The notes under the pieces are model-generated. The model was not told the origin of the DNA. It saw nothing but the letters and a program-made list of their open reading frames with translations, and ran no database searches. A program made the position numbers and the translations under genes. 64,000 nt of DNA, taken from the NCBI GenBank assembly GCA_045612665.1, contig JAZKZO010000038.1, forward strand, positions 34,341 through 98,340, written 5' to 3'. The stretch's first letter is position 1, and each line of letters starts with the position of its first letter. Shown here one piece after another: positions 34,788 to 42,254 of the stretch. This stretch comes from RGIG2000 sp045612665 (GTDB taxonomy: Bacteria > Bacillota > Clostridia > Oscillospirales > CAG-272).

Positions 34788-34817
34788 ATTTTACCATATA
34801 TTACGCGCACTTGTCAA
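34788..34817 (-). promoter_or_regulatory. Sigma-A promoter of the BspA-like gene
   Basis: TTGACA (34812-34817), 18 bases, TAAAAT (34788-34793), minus strand. Confidence 0.75.
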
Positions 34818-34836
34818 TATGCACAATAAACGAAAT

Positions 34837-34845
34837 CCCCCCCCC
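34837..34845. repeat. Nine-cytosine homopolymer tract
   Basis: An uninterrupted C9 run about 20 bases upstream of the -35 element of the BspA-like gene, followed by a hairpin (ATTTTTGTGC, TTTTT, GCACAAAAAT) at 34847-34873. Such tracts slip during replication. Confidence 0.8.
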
Positions 34846-34948
34846 GATTTTTGTGCTTTTTGCACAAAAATATCCAACTCGACCGTTTAGGGTGGCATAG
34901 AATGCGGAATTCGGAATGCGTATACGAGCGAAAGCAAGTATCAAGGTT

Positions 34949-35017
34949 CCAAGCGTGAAAATGTATTTGATTTTCACAAGCTACGTAGTAGCCTGTTCGA
35001 AAGAACAGCGAGCTTGG
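34949..35017. other. Multibranch folded element (possible structured RNA)
   Basis: Within the gene-free stretch 34739-35078, a closing stem CCAAGC (34949-34954)/GCTTGG (35012-35017) encloses three perfect hairpins in a row: GTGAAAAT/ATTTTCAC (34955-34977), GCTAC/GTAGC (34980-34992), and CTGTTC-GAAA-GAACAG (34993-35008), the last capped by a GNRA tetraloop. A weaker ATAC...GTAT helix with another GCGAAAGC cap lies just upstream (34922-34941). I do not recognise a riboswitch or known RNA class. It could equally be a small folded mobile or repeat element. Confidence 0.55.
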
Positions 35018-35042
35018 GTTCTTCAATGCGGTTTTTATTTAC

Positions 35043-35076
35043 AAAAACACACTCAACGCTTGGTTGAGTGTGTTTT
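35043..35076 (-). terminator. Terminator of the SGNH hydrolase pair
   Basis: AACACACTCAA and TTGAGTGTGTTTT around a short loop, next to the stop of the downstream SGNH gene. Confidence 0.85.
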
Positions 35077-35078
35077 CG

Positions 35079-35741
35079 TTATATTGTTTCGAGGAATTCT
35101 AGAAGAAATTTCGCCAAAATTTTGTGTCCTGCATCGTTTGGATGGAGTCCGTCGGGGGCGCAATCTCTTCTAAAATCGTTATCATTTATTGGCATTTCGT
35201 TGTTTGTAAAGAGGTCGAGGACCGGAATTGAATAGAGGGCGCAAGCCTCCTTTACTGCCGTAACGTAGTCGCAAAGGTTATGCTGTACTACTCCGTCGGG
35301 CTTCCAAGTGCCAAGTCCACCACACTCGTTCCAACGGTGCAACGGTGCGATAAAGGCGATTTTTGCGTTTGGATATTTCTTTATAAGCAATTCGCAAAGA
35401 ACGCGCACAGCACCGTAAAATGTGAACATTGTTGTATCGGTGATTTCTCCGAGTGGAGCTTGACCGTTACCGTAATCGTTTGTACCACCGAAAACGACAA
35501 TCAAATCGGCATCATCATCCATTTCATCGGCACGGCGAATAAAATCGTAATCTCTGCCGTCGGGGTCTTTGATTTCGCTTTGGCGCGCTATTCGCGTTCC
35601 ACCCTTACCATAGTTACGCACTACGGCAAGTCCTGCATTTTCCTTTAAAACTCCGTGAAAAACATTCTCTTGCGAGGTTGTTCCACAGCCCTCGGTTATG
35701 CTATCACCAAGAAAGTTCGCTTTTATTCCCTTTAAAATCAT
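35079..35741 (-). CDS. SGNH/GDSL hydrolase, copy 2
   Basis: A 220-residue cytoplasmic esterase of the SGNH fold. Block I is NFLGDSITEG with the nucleophile serine near residue 13, block III is VVFGGTNDYG, and block V is DGLHPNDAGH supplying the catalytic D and H. Relatives remove acetyl groups from xylo-oligosaccharides or other sugars. It lies two bases after the stop of a closely related copy (same length, long shared stretches such as GDSITEG and VVFGGTND), indicating tandem duplication. No signal peptide, consistent with action on imported oligosaccharides. Confidence 0.88.
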   Translation of the reverse strand: MILKGIKANFLGDSITEGCGTTSQENVFHGVLKENAGLAVVRNYGKGGTRIARQSEIKDPDGRDYDFIRRADEMDDDADLIVVFGGTNDYGNGQAPLGEITDTTMFTFYGAVRVLCELLIKKYPNAKIAFIAPLHRWNECGGLGTWKPDGVVQHNLCDYVTAVKEACALYSIPVLDLFTNNEMPINDNDFRRDCAPDGLHPNDAGHKILAKFLLEFLETI

Positions 35742-35743
35742 AA

Positions 35744-36409
35744 TTAGAGGTTCTCCAAGAACTTTTGAAGCTTATGTGCAATAAGCTCGTGTCCTGCATC
35801 GTTTGGATGGAGTCCATCGGGCATATGTCCCTCACACCAAGCCCAAACCTGTCCGTACATTCCGCTTTCCTTATAGAGGTCAAGAACAGGAATTGAATAG
35901 AATTCGCAAACCTCTCTTATAGCCTGTACGAAATCAGAAAGTGGGCGTGCGTTTGTGTTGCCTGCCGAAACTCTATTGTTGTGGTCAAGCACCTCGTTTA
36001 ATCTATGTAGAGGTGTCATAAAGATAATTGGCTTTGAAATATATGTTTTGATAAGATAAAGGCAAAGCGTGTGAAGTCCACCGTAGAAGGTGTGAACATC
36101 TCTATCGTCCATTGTTCCGAGTGGAATTGTGCCGTGTCCGAAGTCGTTAGTACCACCGAAAACAACGATTGCATCTGCATCTTGATCCATTGAGGGTGCG
36201 CGAAGGTTGAAGTCTTGATCGAATTGATGATCGGTAACAACGGGCAAGCGTGCGATTTTTGTTCCACCGAGTCCGTAGTTTCTTGCCTCGGCAAGTCCGC
36301 AATTTGCCTTCAAAAGCTGATGATAAGGCTTTGTGCCCCAATCGCTTGTTCCGTGTCCTTCGGTTATGCTATCTCCGAGGAAGTTAAATTTCTTTCCCTT
36401 AAGTTCCAT
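35744..36409 (-). CDS. SGNH/GDSL hydrolase, copy 1
   Basis: A 221-residue paralogue of the adjacent gene, with NFLGDSITEGHG, VVFGGTNDFG and DGLHPNDAGH carrying Ser, Asn, Asp and His of the catalytic set. It is first of the tandem pair, with an AGGAGAATAAA ribosome site. The N-terminal and active-site thirds are alike, while the region around residues 60-80 and 150-180 differs, so the two copies may favour different acylated substrates. It is likely an intracellular acetyl or acyl esterase acting with the glycosidases of this window (inference). Confidence 0.88.
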   Translation of the reverse strand: MELKGKKFNFLGDSITEGHGTSDWGTKPYHQLLKANCGLAEARNYGLGGTKIARLPVVTDHQFDQDFNLRAPSMDQDADAIVVFGGTNDFGHGTIPLGTMDDRDVHTFYGGLHTLCLYLIKTYISKPIIFMTPLHRLNEVLDHNNRVSAGNTNARPLSDFVQAIREVCEFYSIPVLDLYKESGMYGQVWAWCEGHMPDGLHPNDAGHELIAHKLQKFLENL

Positions 36410-36427
36410 TTTATTCTCCTAAAAATC

Positions 36428-36462
36428 AAAAAAGTTAGTGGGTTTCCCCACTAACTATTTTA
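36428..36462 (-). terminator. Terminator of the amino-acid ABC operon
   Basis: AAAGTTAGTGGG and CCCACTAACT around TTTC, with TTTTTTG on the minus strand. Confidence 0.85.
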
Positions 36463-36490
36463 ACATATTTGGTATATTTTTCAATACCTT

Positions 36491-37282
36491 TTAGATAATT
36501 TCATTCGCTTTATTTAGGAAAGCAATGAGCTTTGGGCTTTTGGGGTTGTCAAAGAGCTCCTCAGGAGTTCCCATTTCCTCAATTACTCCGTCTGCCATAA
36601 AGATTACCTTGTCGGAAACGTTTTTGGCAAATTCCATTTCGTGAGTTACGATAACCATTGTTCTATCGCCCGATTTAAGGCTCTTTATAACCTTCAAAAC
36701 CTCTCCTGTAAGCTCAGGGTCGAGGGCTGAGGTTGGCTCGTCAAAGCAAAGGATTTCCGGTTCAAGCATAAGAGCGCGTGCAATTGCAACTCTTTGCTGT
36801 TGTCCACCTGAAATTTCGCAAGGATAAGACTTTGCCTTTTCGGTAAGACCGACGGTTTCAAGAAGCTCAAGCGCCCTTGCGTTTATCTTCTCAAATTCGT
36901 CAAGCTTTTCCTGTTTTGTAAGGTCTTTTCTTTCCTTTATACGAAGCTTTGGTGCAAGCGTTAGGTTATCAATAACGTTATATTGAGGGAAAAGGTTAAA
37001 CTGTTGGAAAACAAGTCCCATATGAAGGCGCTTTTCTCTCTTTTCCTTATCGGTATAGGTGTTCTCTGCCTCGGCATCAATTACGATATTTCCGTCAATG
37101 GAAACGACGCCTTGGTCGGCATTCTCTAAGAGGTTAAGGCAACGAAGAAGCGTTGTTTTTCCGCTACCCGATGAGCCAATTATGGACAATACCTCGCCCT
37201 TATCGAGTTCAAAATCAACTCCGCGAAGGACCTCGGTATTCCCGAAGCTTTTATATATTCCGTTTACTTCTAAAAATCCCAT
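36491..37282 (-). CDS. Polar amino acid ABC transporter, ATP-binding protein
   Basis: A 263-residue ATPase of the GlnQ/HisP group. Walker A is GSSGSGKTTLLRCLN at about residues 36-50, the Q-loop region has LVFQQFNLFPQ, the signature is EISGGQQQRVAIARAL, Walker B is ILCFDEPTSALDPEL and the switch is VTHEMEF. It powers uptake of a polar amino acid. It is the third gene of the operon after the binding protein and permease, two bases from the permease. Confidence 0.95.
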   Translation of the reverse strand: MGFLEVNGIYKSFGNTEVLRGVDFELDKGEVLSIIGSSGSGKTTLLRCLNLLENADQGVVSIDGNIVIDAEAENTYTDKEKREKRLHMGLVFQQFNLFPQYNVIDNLTLAPKLRIKERKDLTKQEKLDEFEKINARALELLETVGLTEKAKSYPCEISGGQQQRVAIARALMLEPEILCFDEPTSALDPELTGEVLKVIKSLKSGDRTMVIVTHEMEFAKNVSDKVIFMADGVIEEMGTPEELFDNPKSPKLIAFLNKANEII

Positions 37283-37284
37283 AA

Positions 37285-37929
37285 TTACACCTTATAATAG
37301 CTCAATTTTTTCTCTGCCCAACCGAACAGTAGCGTAAGAATTCCGACAAAGATAAGATAGAATACTGATGTATAGAAAAGTGGCCAAATAAGACCGTATG
37401 CTGTGAAATTTTGTGCTGCTTGAATGATTTCAACAACCATAATTACTCTTGCAAGTGCTGTGTCCTTTACCAAGGTTATTACCTCGTTTGACATAGGCGC
37501 TAAAATGCGCTTTACAACCTGCATAAGAATTACCTTGAAGAAAACCTGCGTTTTAGTCATTCCGAGGACTTGTCCTGCCTCGTACTGACCCTTTGGAATA
37601 CTCTCAATACCACCACGGTAAATTTCCGAGAAATAGCAAGCGTAGTTAATTACGAATGCCAACACTACGGAGCCGAATCTTGGAAGAAGCGGCGAGCCGA
37701 GCAAAAATCCCGGAACATAAAATACGATTATTACTTGGAGCATAAGCGGAATTCCACGAACGATCCAAACAATGATTTTAACGAGGTACGCGAGTGGCTT
37801 AAATTTTGACATTGAGCCAAAAGAAATGAGTAAACCTAAAGGAAGCGCTAACACGAGTGTTAGCGCAAAAATTTCGCAAGTTTTTCCGAGTCCATTAAGC
37901 AAGCTTAATGTAATATCCCAAAAACTCAT
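37285..37929 (-). CDS. Polar amino acid ABC transporter, permease
   Basis: A 214-residue HisM/GlnP-type permease with about five membrane helices. The EAA loop that contacts the ATPase reads GQYEAGQVLGMTKTQVFFKVILMQ, and the region before it, YFSEIYRGGIESIP, is typical of the family. It forms the homodimeric channel. The start lies 15 bases after the stop of the binding-protein gene. Confidence 0.94.
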   Translation of the reverse strand: MSFWDITLSLLNGLGKTCEIFALTLVLALPLGLLISFGSMSKFKPLAYLVKIIVWIVRGIPLMLQVIIVFYVPGFLLGSPLLPRFGSVVLAFVINYACYFSEIYRGGIESIPKGQYEAGQVLGMTKTQVFFKVILMQVVKRILAPMSNEVITLVKDTALARVIMVVEIIQAAQNFTAYGLIWPLFYTSVFYLIFVGILTLLFGWAEKKLSYYKV

Positions 37930-37944
37930 AAATTATTCCTTTTA

Positions 37945-38751
37945 TTATTCGATGGTTTCAGTTACGCTGAGAACATTCTCGAAGCCATACTTTGTTGCGA
38001 TTTCCAAGAGCTTTCCGTTAGCCTCAAGCTCCTTGATTGCTGAGTTTACCTTAGCAGTAAGGTCGCTTCCTTTTCTGAAGCCTACTGCATAGATTTCGCT
38101 ATCAAGCTCGATACCCTCAACGATTGCGAGGTCAGTGTAGTTACCGCCCTCACCGCAAAGGTTTCTTGCAAGAACGATATCACATACGATGAAATCTACT
38201 GCGCCTGACTTAAGCTCAGGGAATGCAGCGATTTGTGATGTAGCCTTAAAAATCTTATCTGCATCAGTGAAATCAGCAGCTGTTGCAGCGCCTGCGCTAC
38301 CGCCCTCAACACAAGCCTTCTTGCCTGCGAGGTCAGCAGTTGACTGATACTTTGCAAGGTCAGCCTTCTTAACAACTACACACTGTTGGTTGAGCATATA
38401 GCCGTATGAGAAATCAACGAGGTCGCTTCTCTTGAAGGTTGTGCCTTCGATTTTGTCGCTTGAGTTAGCAGTAAAGCCGTTCCAAATGCAGTCGATAGCA
38501 CCGGAGTTAAGCTCGTTATACTTCTGCTCCCATTCGATTTCCTGAAATTCAACTTCCATACCGATGATTTTACCAACCTCGATAGCGAATTCGCTCTCGA
38601 AGCCAGTCCAGTTGCCGTCTGCATCCTGCTCATTCATATTTTCGAAAATTGTAACACCGCAAACGAGTGTTTCTCTCTTACAAGAAGAGAATGCGAATAC
38701 TGTGCATGCGAGCATTGCAAGCACGAGTACGAGTGAAAGAATTTTTTTCAT
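37945..38751 (-). CDS. Polar amino acid ABC transporter, substrate-binding lipoprotein
   Basis: A 268-residue extracellular binding protein with a lipoprotein signal (lipobox FSSC at residues 21-24). The SBP_bac_3 domain follows, with EFAIEVGKIIGMEVEFQEIEW, CIWNGFTA and the ligand-phase block DFSYGYMLNQQCVVVKK. Families of this kind bind glutamine, arginine, cystine or related amino acids. The specificity is not readable here. It is first in the three-gene operon behind the promoter at 38803-38831. Confidence 0.93.
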   Translation of the reverse strand: MKKILSLVLVLAMLACTVFAFSSCKRETLVCGVTIFENMNEQDADGNWTGFESEFAIEVGKIIGMEVEFQEIEWEQKYNELNSGAIDCIWNGFTANSSDKIEGTTFKRSDLVDFSYGYMLNQQCVVVKKADLAKYQSTADLAGKKACVEGGSAGAATAADFTDADKIFKATSQIAAFPELKSGAVDFIVCDIVLARNLCGEGGNYTDLAIVEGIELDSEIYAVGFRKGSDLTAKVNSAIKELEANGKLLEIATKYGFENVLSVTETIE

Positions 38752-38802
38752 TTCTAAATCTCCTTTTTTACTTTATCGCTTTAGTTAATTAAAGTGATTA
38801 CA

Positions 38803-38831
38803 ATTATATCACACTATTTAGATAAAGTCAA
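38803..38831 (-). promoter_or_regulatory. Sigma-A promoter of the amino-acid ABC operon
   Basis: TTGACT (38826-38831), 17 bases, TATAAT (38803-38808), minus strand. Confidence 0.85.
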
Positions 38832-38859
38832 GAGATTTTCAAATAATTATAATAATATT

Positions 38860-39765
38860 TTAGAATAGAATAGGAAAGGTAAAAAGAAGCTCTCGAAGTC
38901 TCAAATAAATATCGCTCGAAAGGGACGGTGGGAGTGGATTTTCGCCAAGTCCGCACTCGATTGTAAAGGACGGAAGATTATATTTTTGGATAAGCCAATC
39001 GGTAAGACCGCCATACGAGGCAGTCCCCTGTGTATCGGACAGCTTATACGAGGTCATTTTGGCTATTTGCTTTGACACAAATTCGCTTTTTTGTGGACAC
39101 TTCCCCGCGGATTTGTAGTAAATTTCCTCGCCCTGTGAATGAAGCGTGAGCACTCCGCAAAGCTCCTCGATATTGTAGCGAATAAACGAGGCAAGTGCGC
39201 TAACCTCAGGCTCACTTTCGGGGGCTTCTCCGCTATATTTAGTCGCGCCCTGTGTGATTTTTTGCTCCTTTTCGAGCGTTTTGTACTCGTAAAAGCCCGC
39301 ATCGTAATTGTGGTTTAAATCGACCCCTCTTGCGTTTGAATTCCATTTTGAAAAATCGCCGTTTGAATATTTCATTACTCTTGCATAAAGCGGATTTTGC
39401 GCTTCTATTCCGTGAAGGCGATATTCTACTCCGTCGGGGTTGAGCATCGGAACGATATAGATTTTTCTTGCCCCTAGCAAAAGATCAAGATTTATTCCGT
39501 ATACATTTTTCTTTTTCCCACGCAAGGACAAAAATTCGTCCAAAAATCCAAGAAGCAAAAGCGTACATATGCTTTCGGTTGCGTGGTGCGTTGCGACATA
39601 CAAAACGCTTTTTCTTGCGCTTGATGCGCCGAGTGTGATAATCGGTATCGGTCGATACAAAATCGAATTGCCTATATAGGTCATTTTAAGGCAGTCGCTA
39701 CTTGATGTTAGCTCGTTTAAGACATTCATCATTTGTAAATAATCTAGCTCTTTTTCATATTTCAT
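38860..39765 (-). CDS. M14-family zinc carboxypeptidase
   Basis: A 301-residue peptidase with no signal peptide. The zinc site is readable: HHATES gives the H-x-x-E pair near residue 76 and VLTLHSQGEE gives the third ligand. The catalytic base is the Glu in FTIECGLGENPLPP. The usual GVDLNRNF substrate block is here GVDLNHNYD. The arrangement matches the gamma-D-glutamyl-diamino-acid peptidase branch of M14, which cleaves peptidoglycan stem peptides and in spore formers is often linked to spore or wall recycling (family knowledge). It is monocistronic and divergent from a membrane-protein gene. Confidence 0.85.
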   Translation of the reverse strand: MKYEKELDYLQMMNVLNELTSSSDCLKMTYIGNSILYRPIPIITLGASSARKSVLYVATHHATESICTLLLLGFLDEFLSLRGKKKNVYGINLDLLLGARKIYIVPMLNPDGVEYRLHGIEAQNPLYARVMKYSNGDFSKWNSNARGVDLNHNYDAGFYEYKTLEKEQKITQGATKYSGEAPESEPEVSALASFIRYNIEELCGVLTLHSQGEEIYYKSAGKCPQKSEFVSKQIAKMTSYKLSDTQGTASYGGLTDWLIQKYNLPSFTIECGLGENPLPPSLSSDIYLRLRELLFTFPILF

Positions 39766-39908
39766 AACAAAATACCTCTCTTTTTTATAAGTTTATGTGA
39801 TGATTTTCTGAATTTTGTGTTATTTTCAAAGTTTTTCGATATTAGGTCTTTATTTTTTTATGAATGTATGTTAGAATATAGGAGTATTTTAAGTTAAGAG
39901 GTGCTTTT

Positions 39909-40655
39909 ATGAAAAAATCATTTTATGTAAACGCATCCGTTGCCGTAATCGGCTCGTCGCTTTTCGCACTTCTTGTGTCGATTATTTACTTTATTGTTTC
40001 AATAAACGTTGACGACGCGACCTCTCTTATGGTTACTCTTGGACTTTTTACTGATTTCTTTAATGCAGTTTCAATGTTCATCGGCTTCGGAACTATAATT
40101 TATGCGTTCTTTAAATTCGGCTTCTACGAGGGAATTATGTCTATTCTTCTCGTGCTTGCGGCATTTGTTCCATACTTCATTTATCAATCGGTTGCTTGGA
40201 ACGTATATGCAAAATATCAATACGGCGTTGTTGTCGAGGGAACTGAGGCATTCTCCTCTGCCATCATGGGAATTTACTACTCCATGGGTCAAGGAATTGT
40301 AAATCAAATTATCCCTGCGCTTATCGTTGCTCTTATCGTTTGCAAGGTTGTTAAGACCAACAAGGATAAGCCGACTAAGTATATCAGCTGGAAAAACAAG
40401 CTTCAGCGCGCTATGATTACCGTTTGTATTTCTCTTACCTGTATAAATCTCGTAATGCTCGTTCTTACCGGAATTCTTCCCGAGCTTGCAGGTATGGGCT
40501 GGGTTATGACAAAGGCTGTTTTTAACGAGTACATTGTAACAGTTTTCATTTCTATCGGTGAAAACCTCGTTATTTACTTGCCTATTCAGTATATCGTGCT
40601 TATGAGCACTTATAGCTTCTATGAGCGCCGTCTTAATCCGATAAACAAAATTTAA
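39909..40655 (+). CDS. Polytopic membrane protein of unknown function
   Basis: A 248-residue protein with about six hydrophobic segments and short polar loops. No signature of a transporter family is recognised. The N terminus (FYVNASVAVIGSSLFALLVSIIYF) is a membrane anchor rather than a cleaved signal. GAGGTGC precedes the ATG. The FKBP-like lipoprotein gene follows 32 bases later on the same strand, so the pair is probably co-transcribed. That suggests a shared envelope role, such as helping fold exported proteins, but this is only contextual. Confidence 0.65.
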   Translation: MKKSFYVNASVAVIGSSLFALLVSIIYFIVSINVDDATSLMVTLGLFTDFFNAVSMFIGFGTIIYAFFKFGFYEGIMSILLVLAAFVPYFIYQSVAWNVYAKYQYGVVVEGTEAFSSAIMGIYYSMGQGIVNQIIPALIVALIVCKVVKTNKDKPTKYISWKNKLQRAMITVCISLTCINLVMLVLTGILPELAGMGWVMTKAVFNEYIVTVFISIGENLVIYLPIQYIVLMSTYSFYERRLNPINKI

Positions 40656-40687
40656 GGTGTTAATAATTTAAGAAAAGGATATATTTT

Positions 40688-42175
40688 ATGAAGAAAAGAA
40701 TTATTTGCTTAGCTCTTATGCTAATTATGGTTTTATCGCTTGCTTCTTGCGTTATAGACCAAAAGTATGACTATGACCTTACAAAGTACGTTACAATTCC
40801 TAACGTTGCAGGTAAGGAAATCGAGGTAAAGCTCGACTACGTTCAATCAACAATCGACTCCGACATTATAAGCTCAAGCGCTGTTGCTTCAAACAAGTAC
40901 ACAGCTAAAGAGGGCGACAACGTTACAATGAGCATCGTTATCAAGGAGCTCTTTTGGAGTGCTGACGGAAAAATCGACTCCTCAAAGGATGCAAACGGTA
41001 ACGAAAACATTCTCTTCTCAACTGACAATTCAACTACAACAGACGTTGTTGAAACTATTATAATCAAGAATCTCGGTGCAGGCTCGTTCCACCCTGAGAT
41101 TGAAGCAAAGTTTTTGAAGAAGAAGCTCGGTCAGGAGCACACCGACACATACAAGCTCCCAAGCGACCTCTCCGCTCTTCAGGGCATGCTCACAGCTGAG
41201 CAATATGCAAAGATTGCTCCATATGCAGGCAAGGATTGCTACATCACATACAAGTTCATTTCAAGACCTGTTCGTGAGGGCGATATTGTTAACGTAAGCT
41301 ACACAGGCTACCACACAGACGATGCAGGCAATATCAAGATCGGCACTGACGGCAAGGAAGTAACATTTAGCGGTGGAAGCGGAACATCTAATGTTTATAT
41401 CGGCTCACGCACATTCATTGAGGACTTCGAAAAGGGTCTTATCGGCTTTGAGGTTGGCAAGGAAGGTCAATTCAAGGCAACATTCCCAAGCGATTACGGC
41501 GTTGACGACCTCAACGGCAAGACTGTTATCTTCAAGGCAACTGTTAAGGACATCTTCACTCCAAAGGAATACAATCTCGAATATATAAAGAGCACTTACG
41601 GCGACAAGTACGAGTCAATCGAGGCATTCGAAACAGAGCTTAAGAAGTCTTATGCTTCTAAACAGCTTCTCAACTTCTTCCTCGAGAACACAATCGCACT
41701 CGACTATCCAAAGGCTGAAAAGAAGCTTATCGCAAATCAGCTTAAGGAAATGGAGCTCAACTTTGCTACTCAGTACGGTATCGAATTCGACGCGTATATT
41801 AAGACATATCTCGGATTTAACAGCCGTGAGGACTATATCAACTATACAATGAAGGCTGAAATGGCTTATTACGCATATGCTCAGCAAAACGGACTTGAGC
41901 CTACAAATGCCGACATTGCAACTGCAAGAGCAGGTCTTATCGAAACCTACAAGGAGCAATATCTCCAATCTAGCTCAAAGATCACAGAGGCAGAGGCGCT
42001 TAGCCTTGCAACCTCATTCGTTGACGAGCAGCTCACCGAAAGCGACATTTATCAAGAAGCAATTTACGCTCTTGTTGGCGACCACCTCGAAACACAGTAC
42101 GTTATGAAGGAAATCGCTCCAACCTACACATCCGTTACAAAGGGCGGAAGCTTGTTCGACCCAAAGGCTGAATAA
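40688..42175 (+). CDS. Trigger-factor-like FKBP lipoprotein
   Basis: A 495-residue lipoprotein (lipobox SLASC at residues 17-21) resembling trigger factor moved outside the membrane. An N-terminal helical/beta region spans about 30-190. An FKBP-type domain follows (about 195-295, REGDIVNVSYTGY, FIEDFEKGLIGFEVGKEGQFKATFP and DLNGKTVIFKATVKDI). A long helical domain (about 300-480) matches the trigger-factor C-terminal chaperone arms. It should assist folding of exported proteins at the outer face of the membrane, comparable in role to PrsA. A terminator follows immediately. Confidence 0.85.
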   Translation: MKKRIICLALMLIMVLSLASCVIDQKYDYDLTKYVTIPNVAGKEIEVKLDYVQSTIDSDIISSSAVASNKYTAKEGDNVTMSIVIKELFWSADGKIDSSKDANGNENILFSTDNSTTTDVVETIIIKNLGAGSFHPEIEAKFLKKKLGQEHTDTYKLPSDLSALQGMLTAEQYAKIAPYAGKDCYITYKFISRPVREGDIVNVSYTGYHTDDAGNIKIGTDGKEVTFSGGSGTSNVYIGSRTFIEDFEKGLIGFEVGKEGQFKATFPSDYGVDDLNGKTVIFKATVKDIFTPKEYNLEYIKSTYGDKYESIEAFETELKKSYASKQLLNFFLENTIALDYPKAEKKLIANQLKEMELNFATQYGIEFDAYIKTYLGFNSREDYINYTMKAEMAYYAYAQQNGLEPTNADIATARAGLIETYKEQYLQSSSKITEAEALSLATSFVDEQLTESDIYQEAIYALVGDHLETQYVMKEIAPTYTSVTKGGSLFDPKAE

Positions 42176-42180
42176 TCAAG

Positions 42181-42212
42181 AAAACGGTTAGCTTGGCTAA
42201 CCGTTTCTTTTT
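42181..42212 (+). terminator. Terminator of the FKBP lipoprotein gene
   Basis: AAACGGTTAGC and GCTAACCGTTT around TTG, then TTTTTT. Confidence 0.85.
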
Positions 42213-42222
42213 TGGCAAAATA

Positions 42223-42249
42223 AAAAGACCTTTTTTCAAAGGTCTTTTA
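42223..42249 (-). terminator. Terminator of the cohesin-like gene
   Basis: AAAAGACCTTT and AAAGGTCTTTT around a short loop. Confidence 0.75.
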
Positions 42250-42254
42250 TTTGT

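Noticed and set aside
34837..34845. C9 tract as an assembly artefact
   Set aside because: It cannot be excluded, but the flanking sequence is coherent and no frame is broken, so it is reported as real with the length uncertain.
36410..36490. Riboswitch between the SGNH pair and the ABC operon
   Set aside because: The hairpin here is explained as the intrinsic terminator of the ABC operon.
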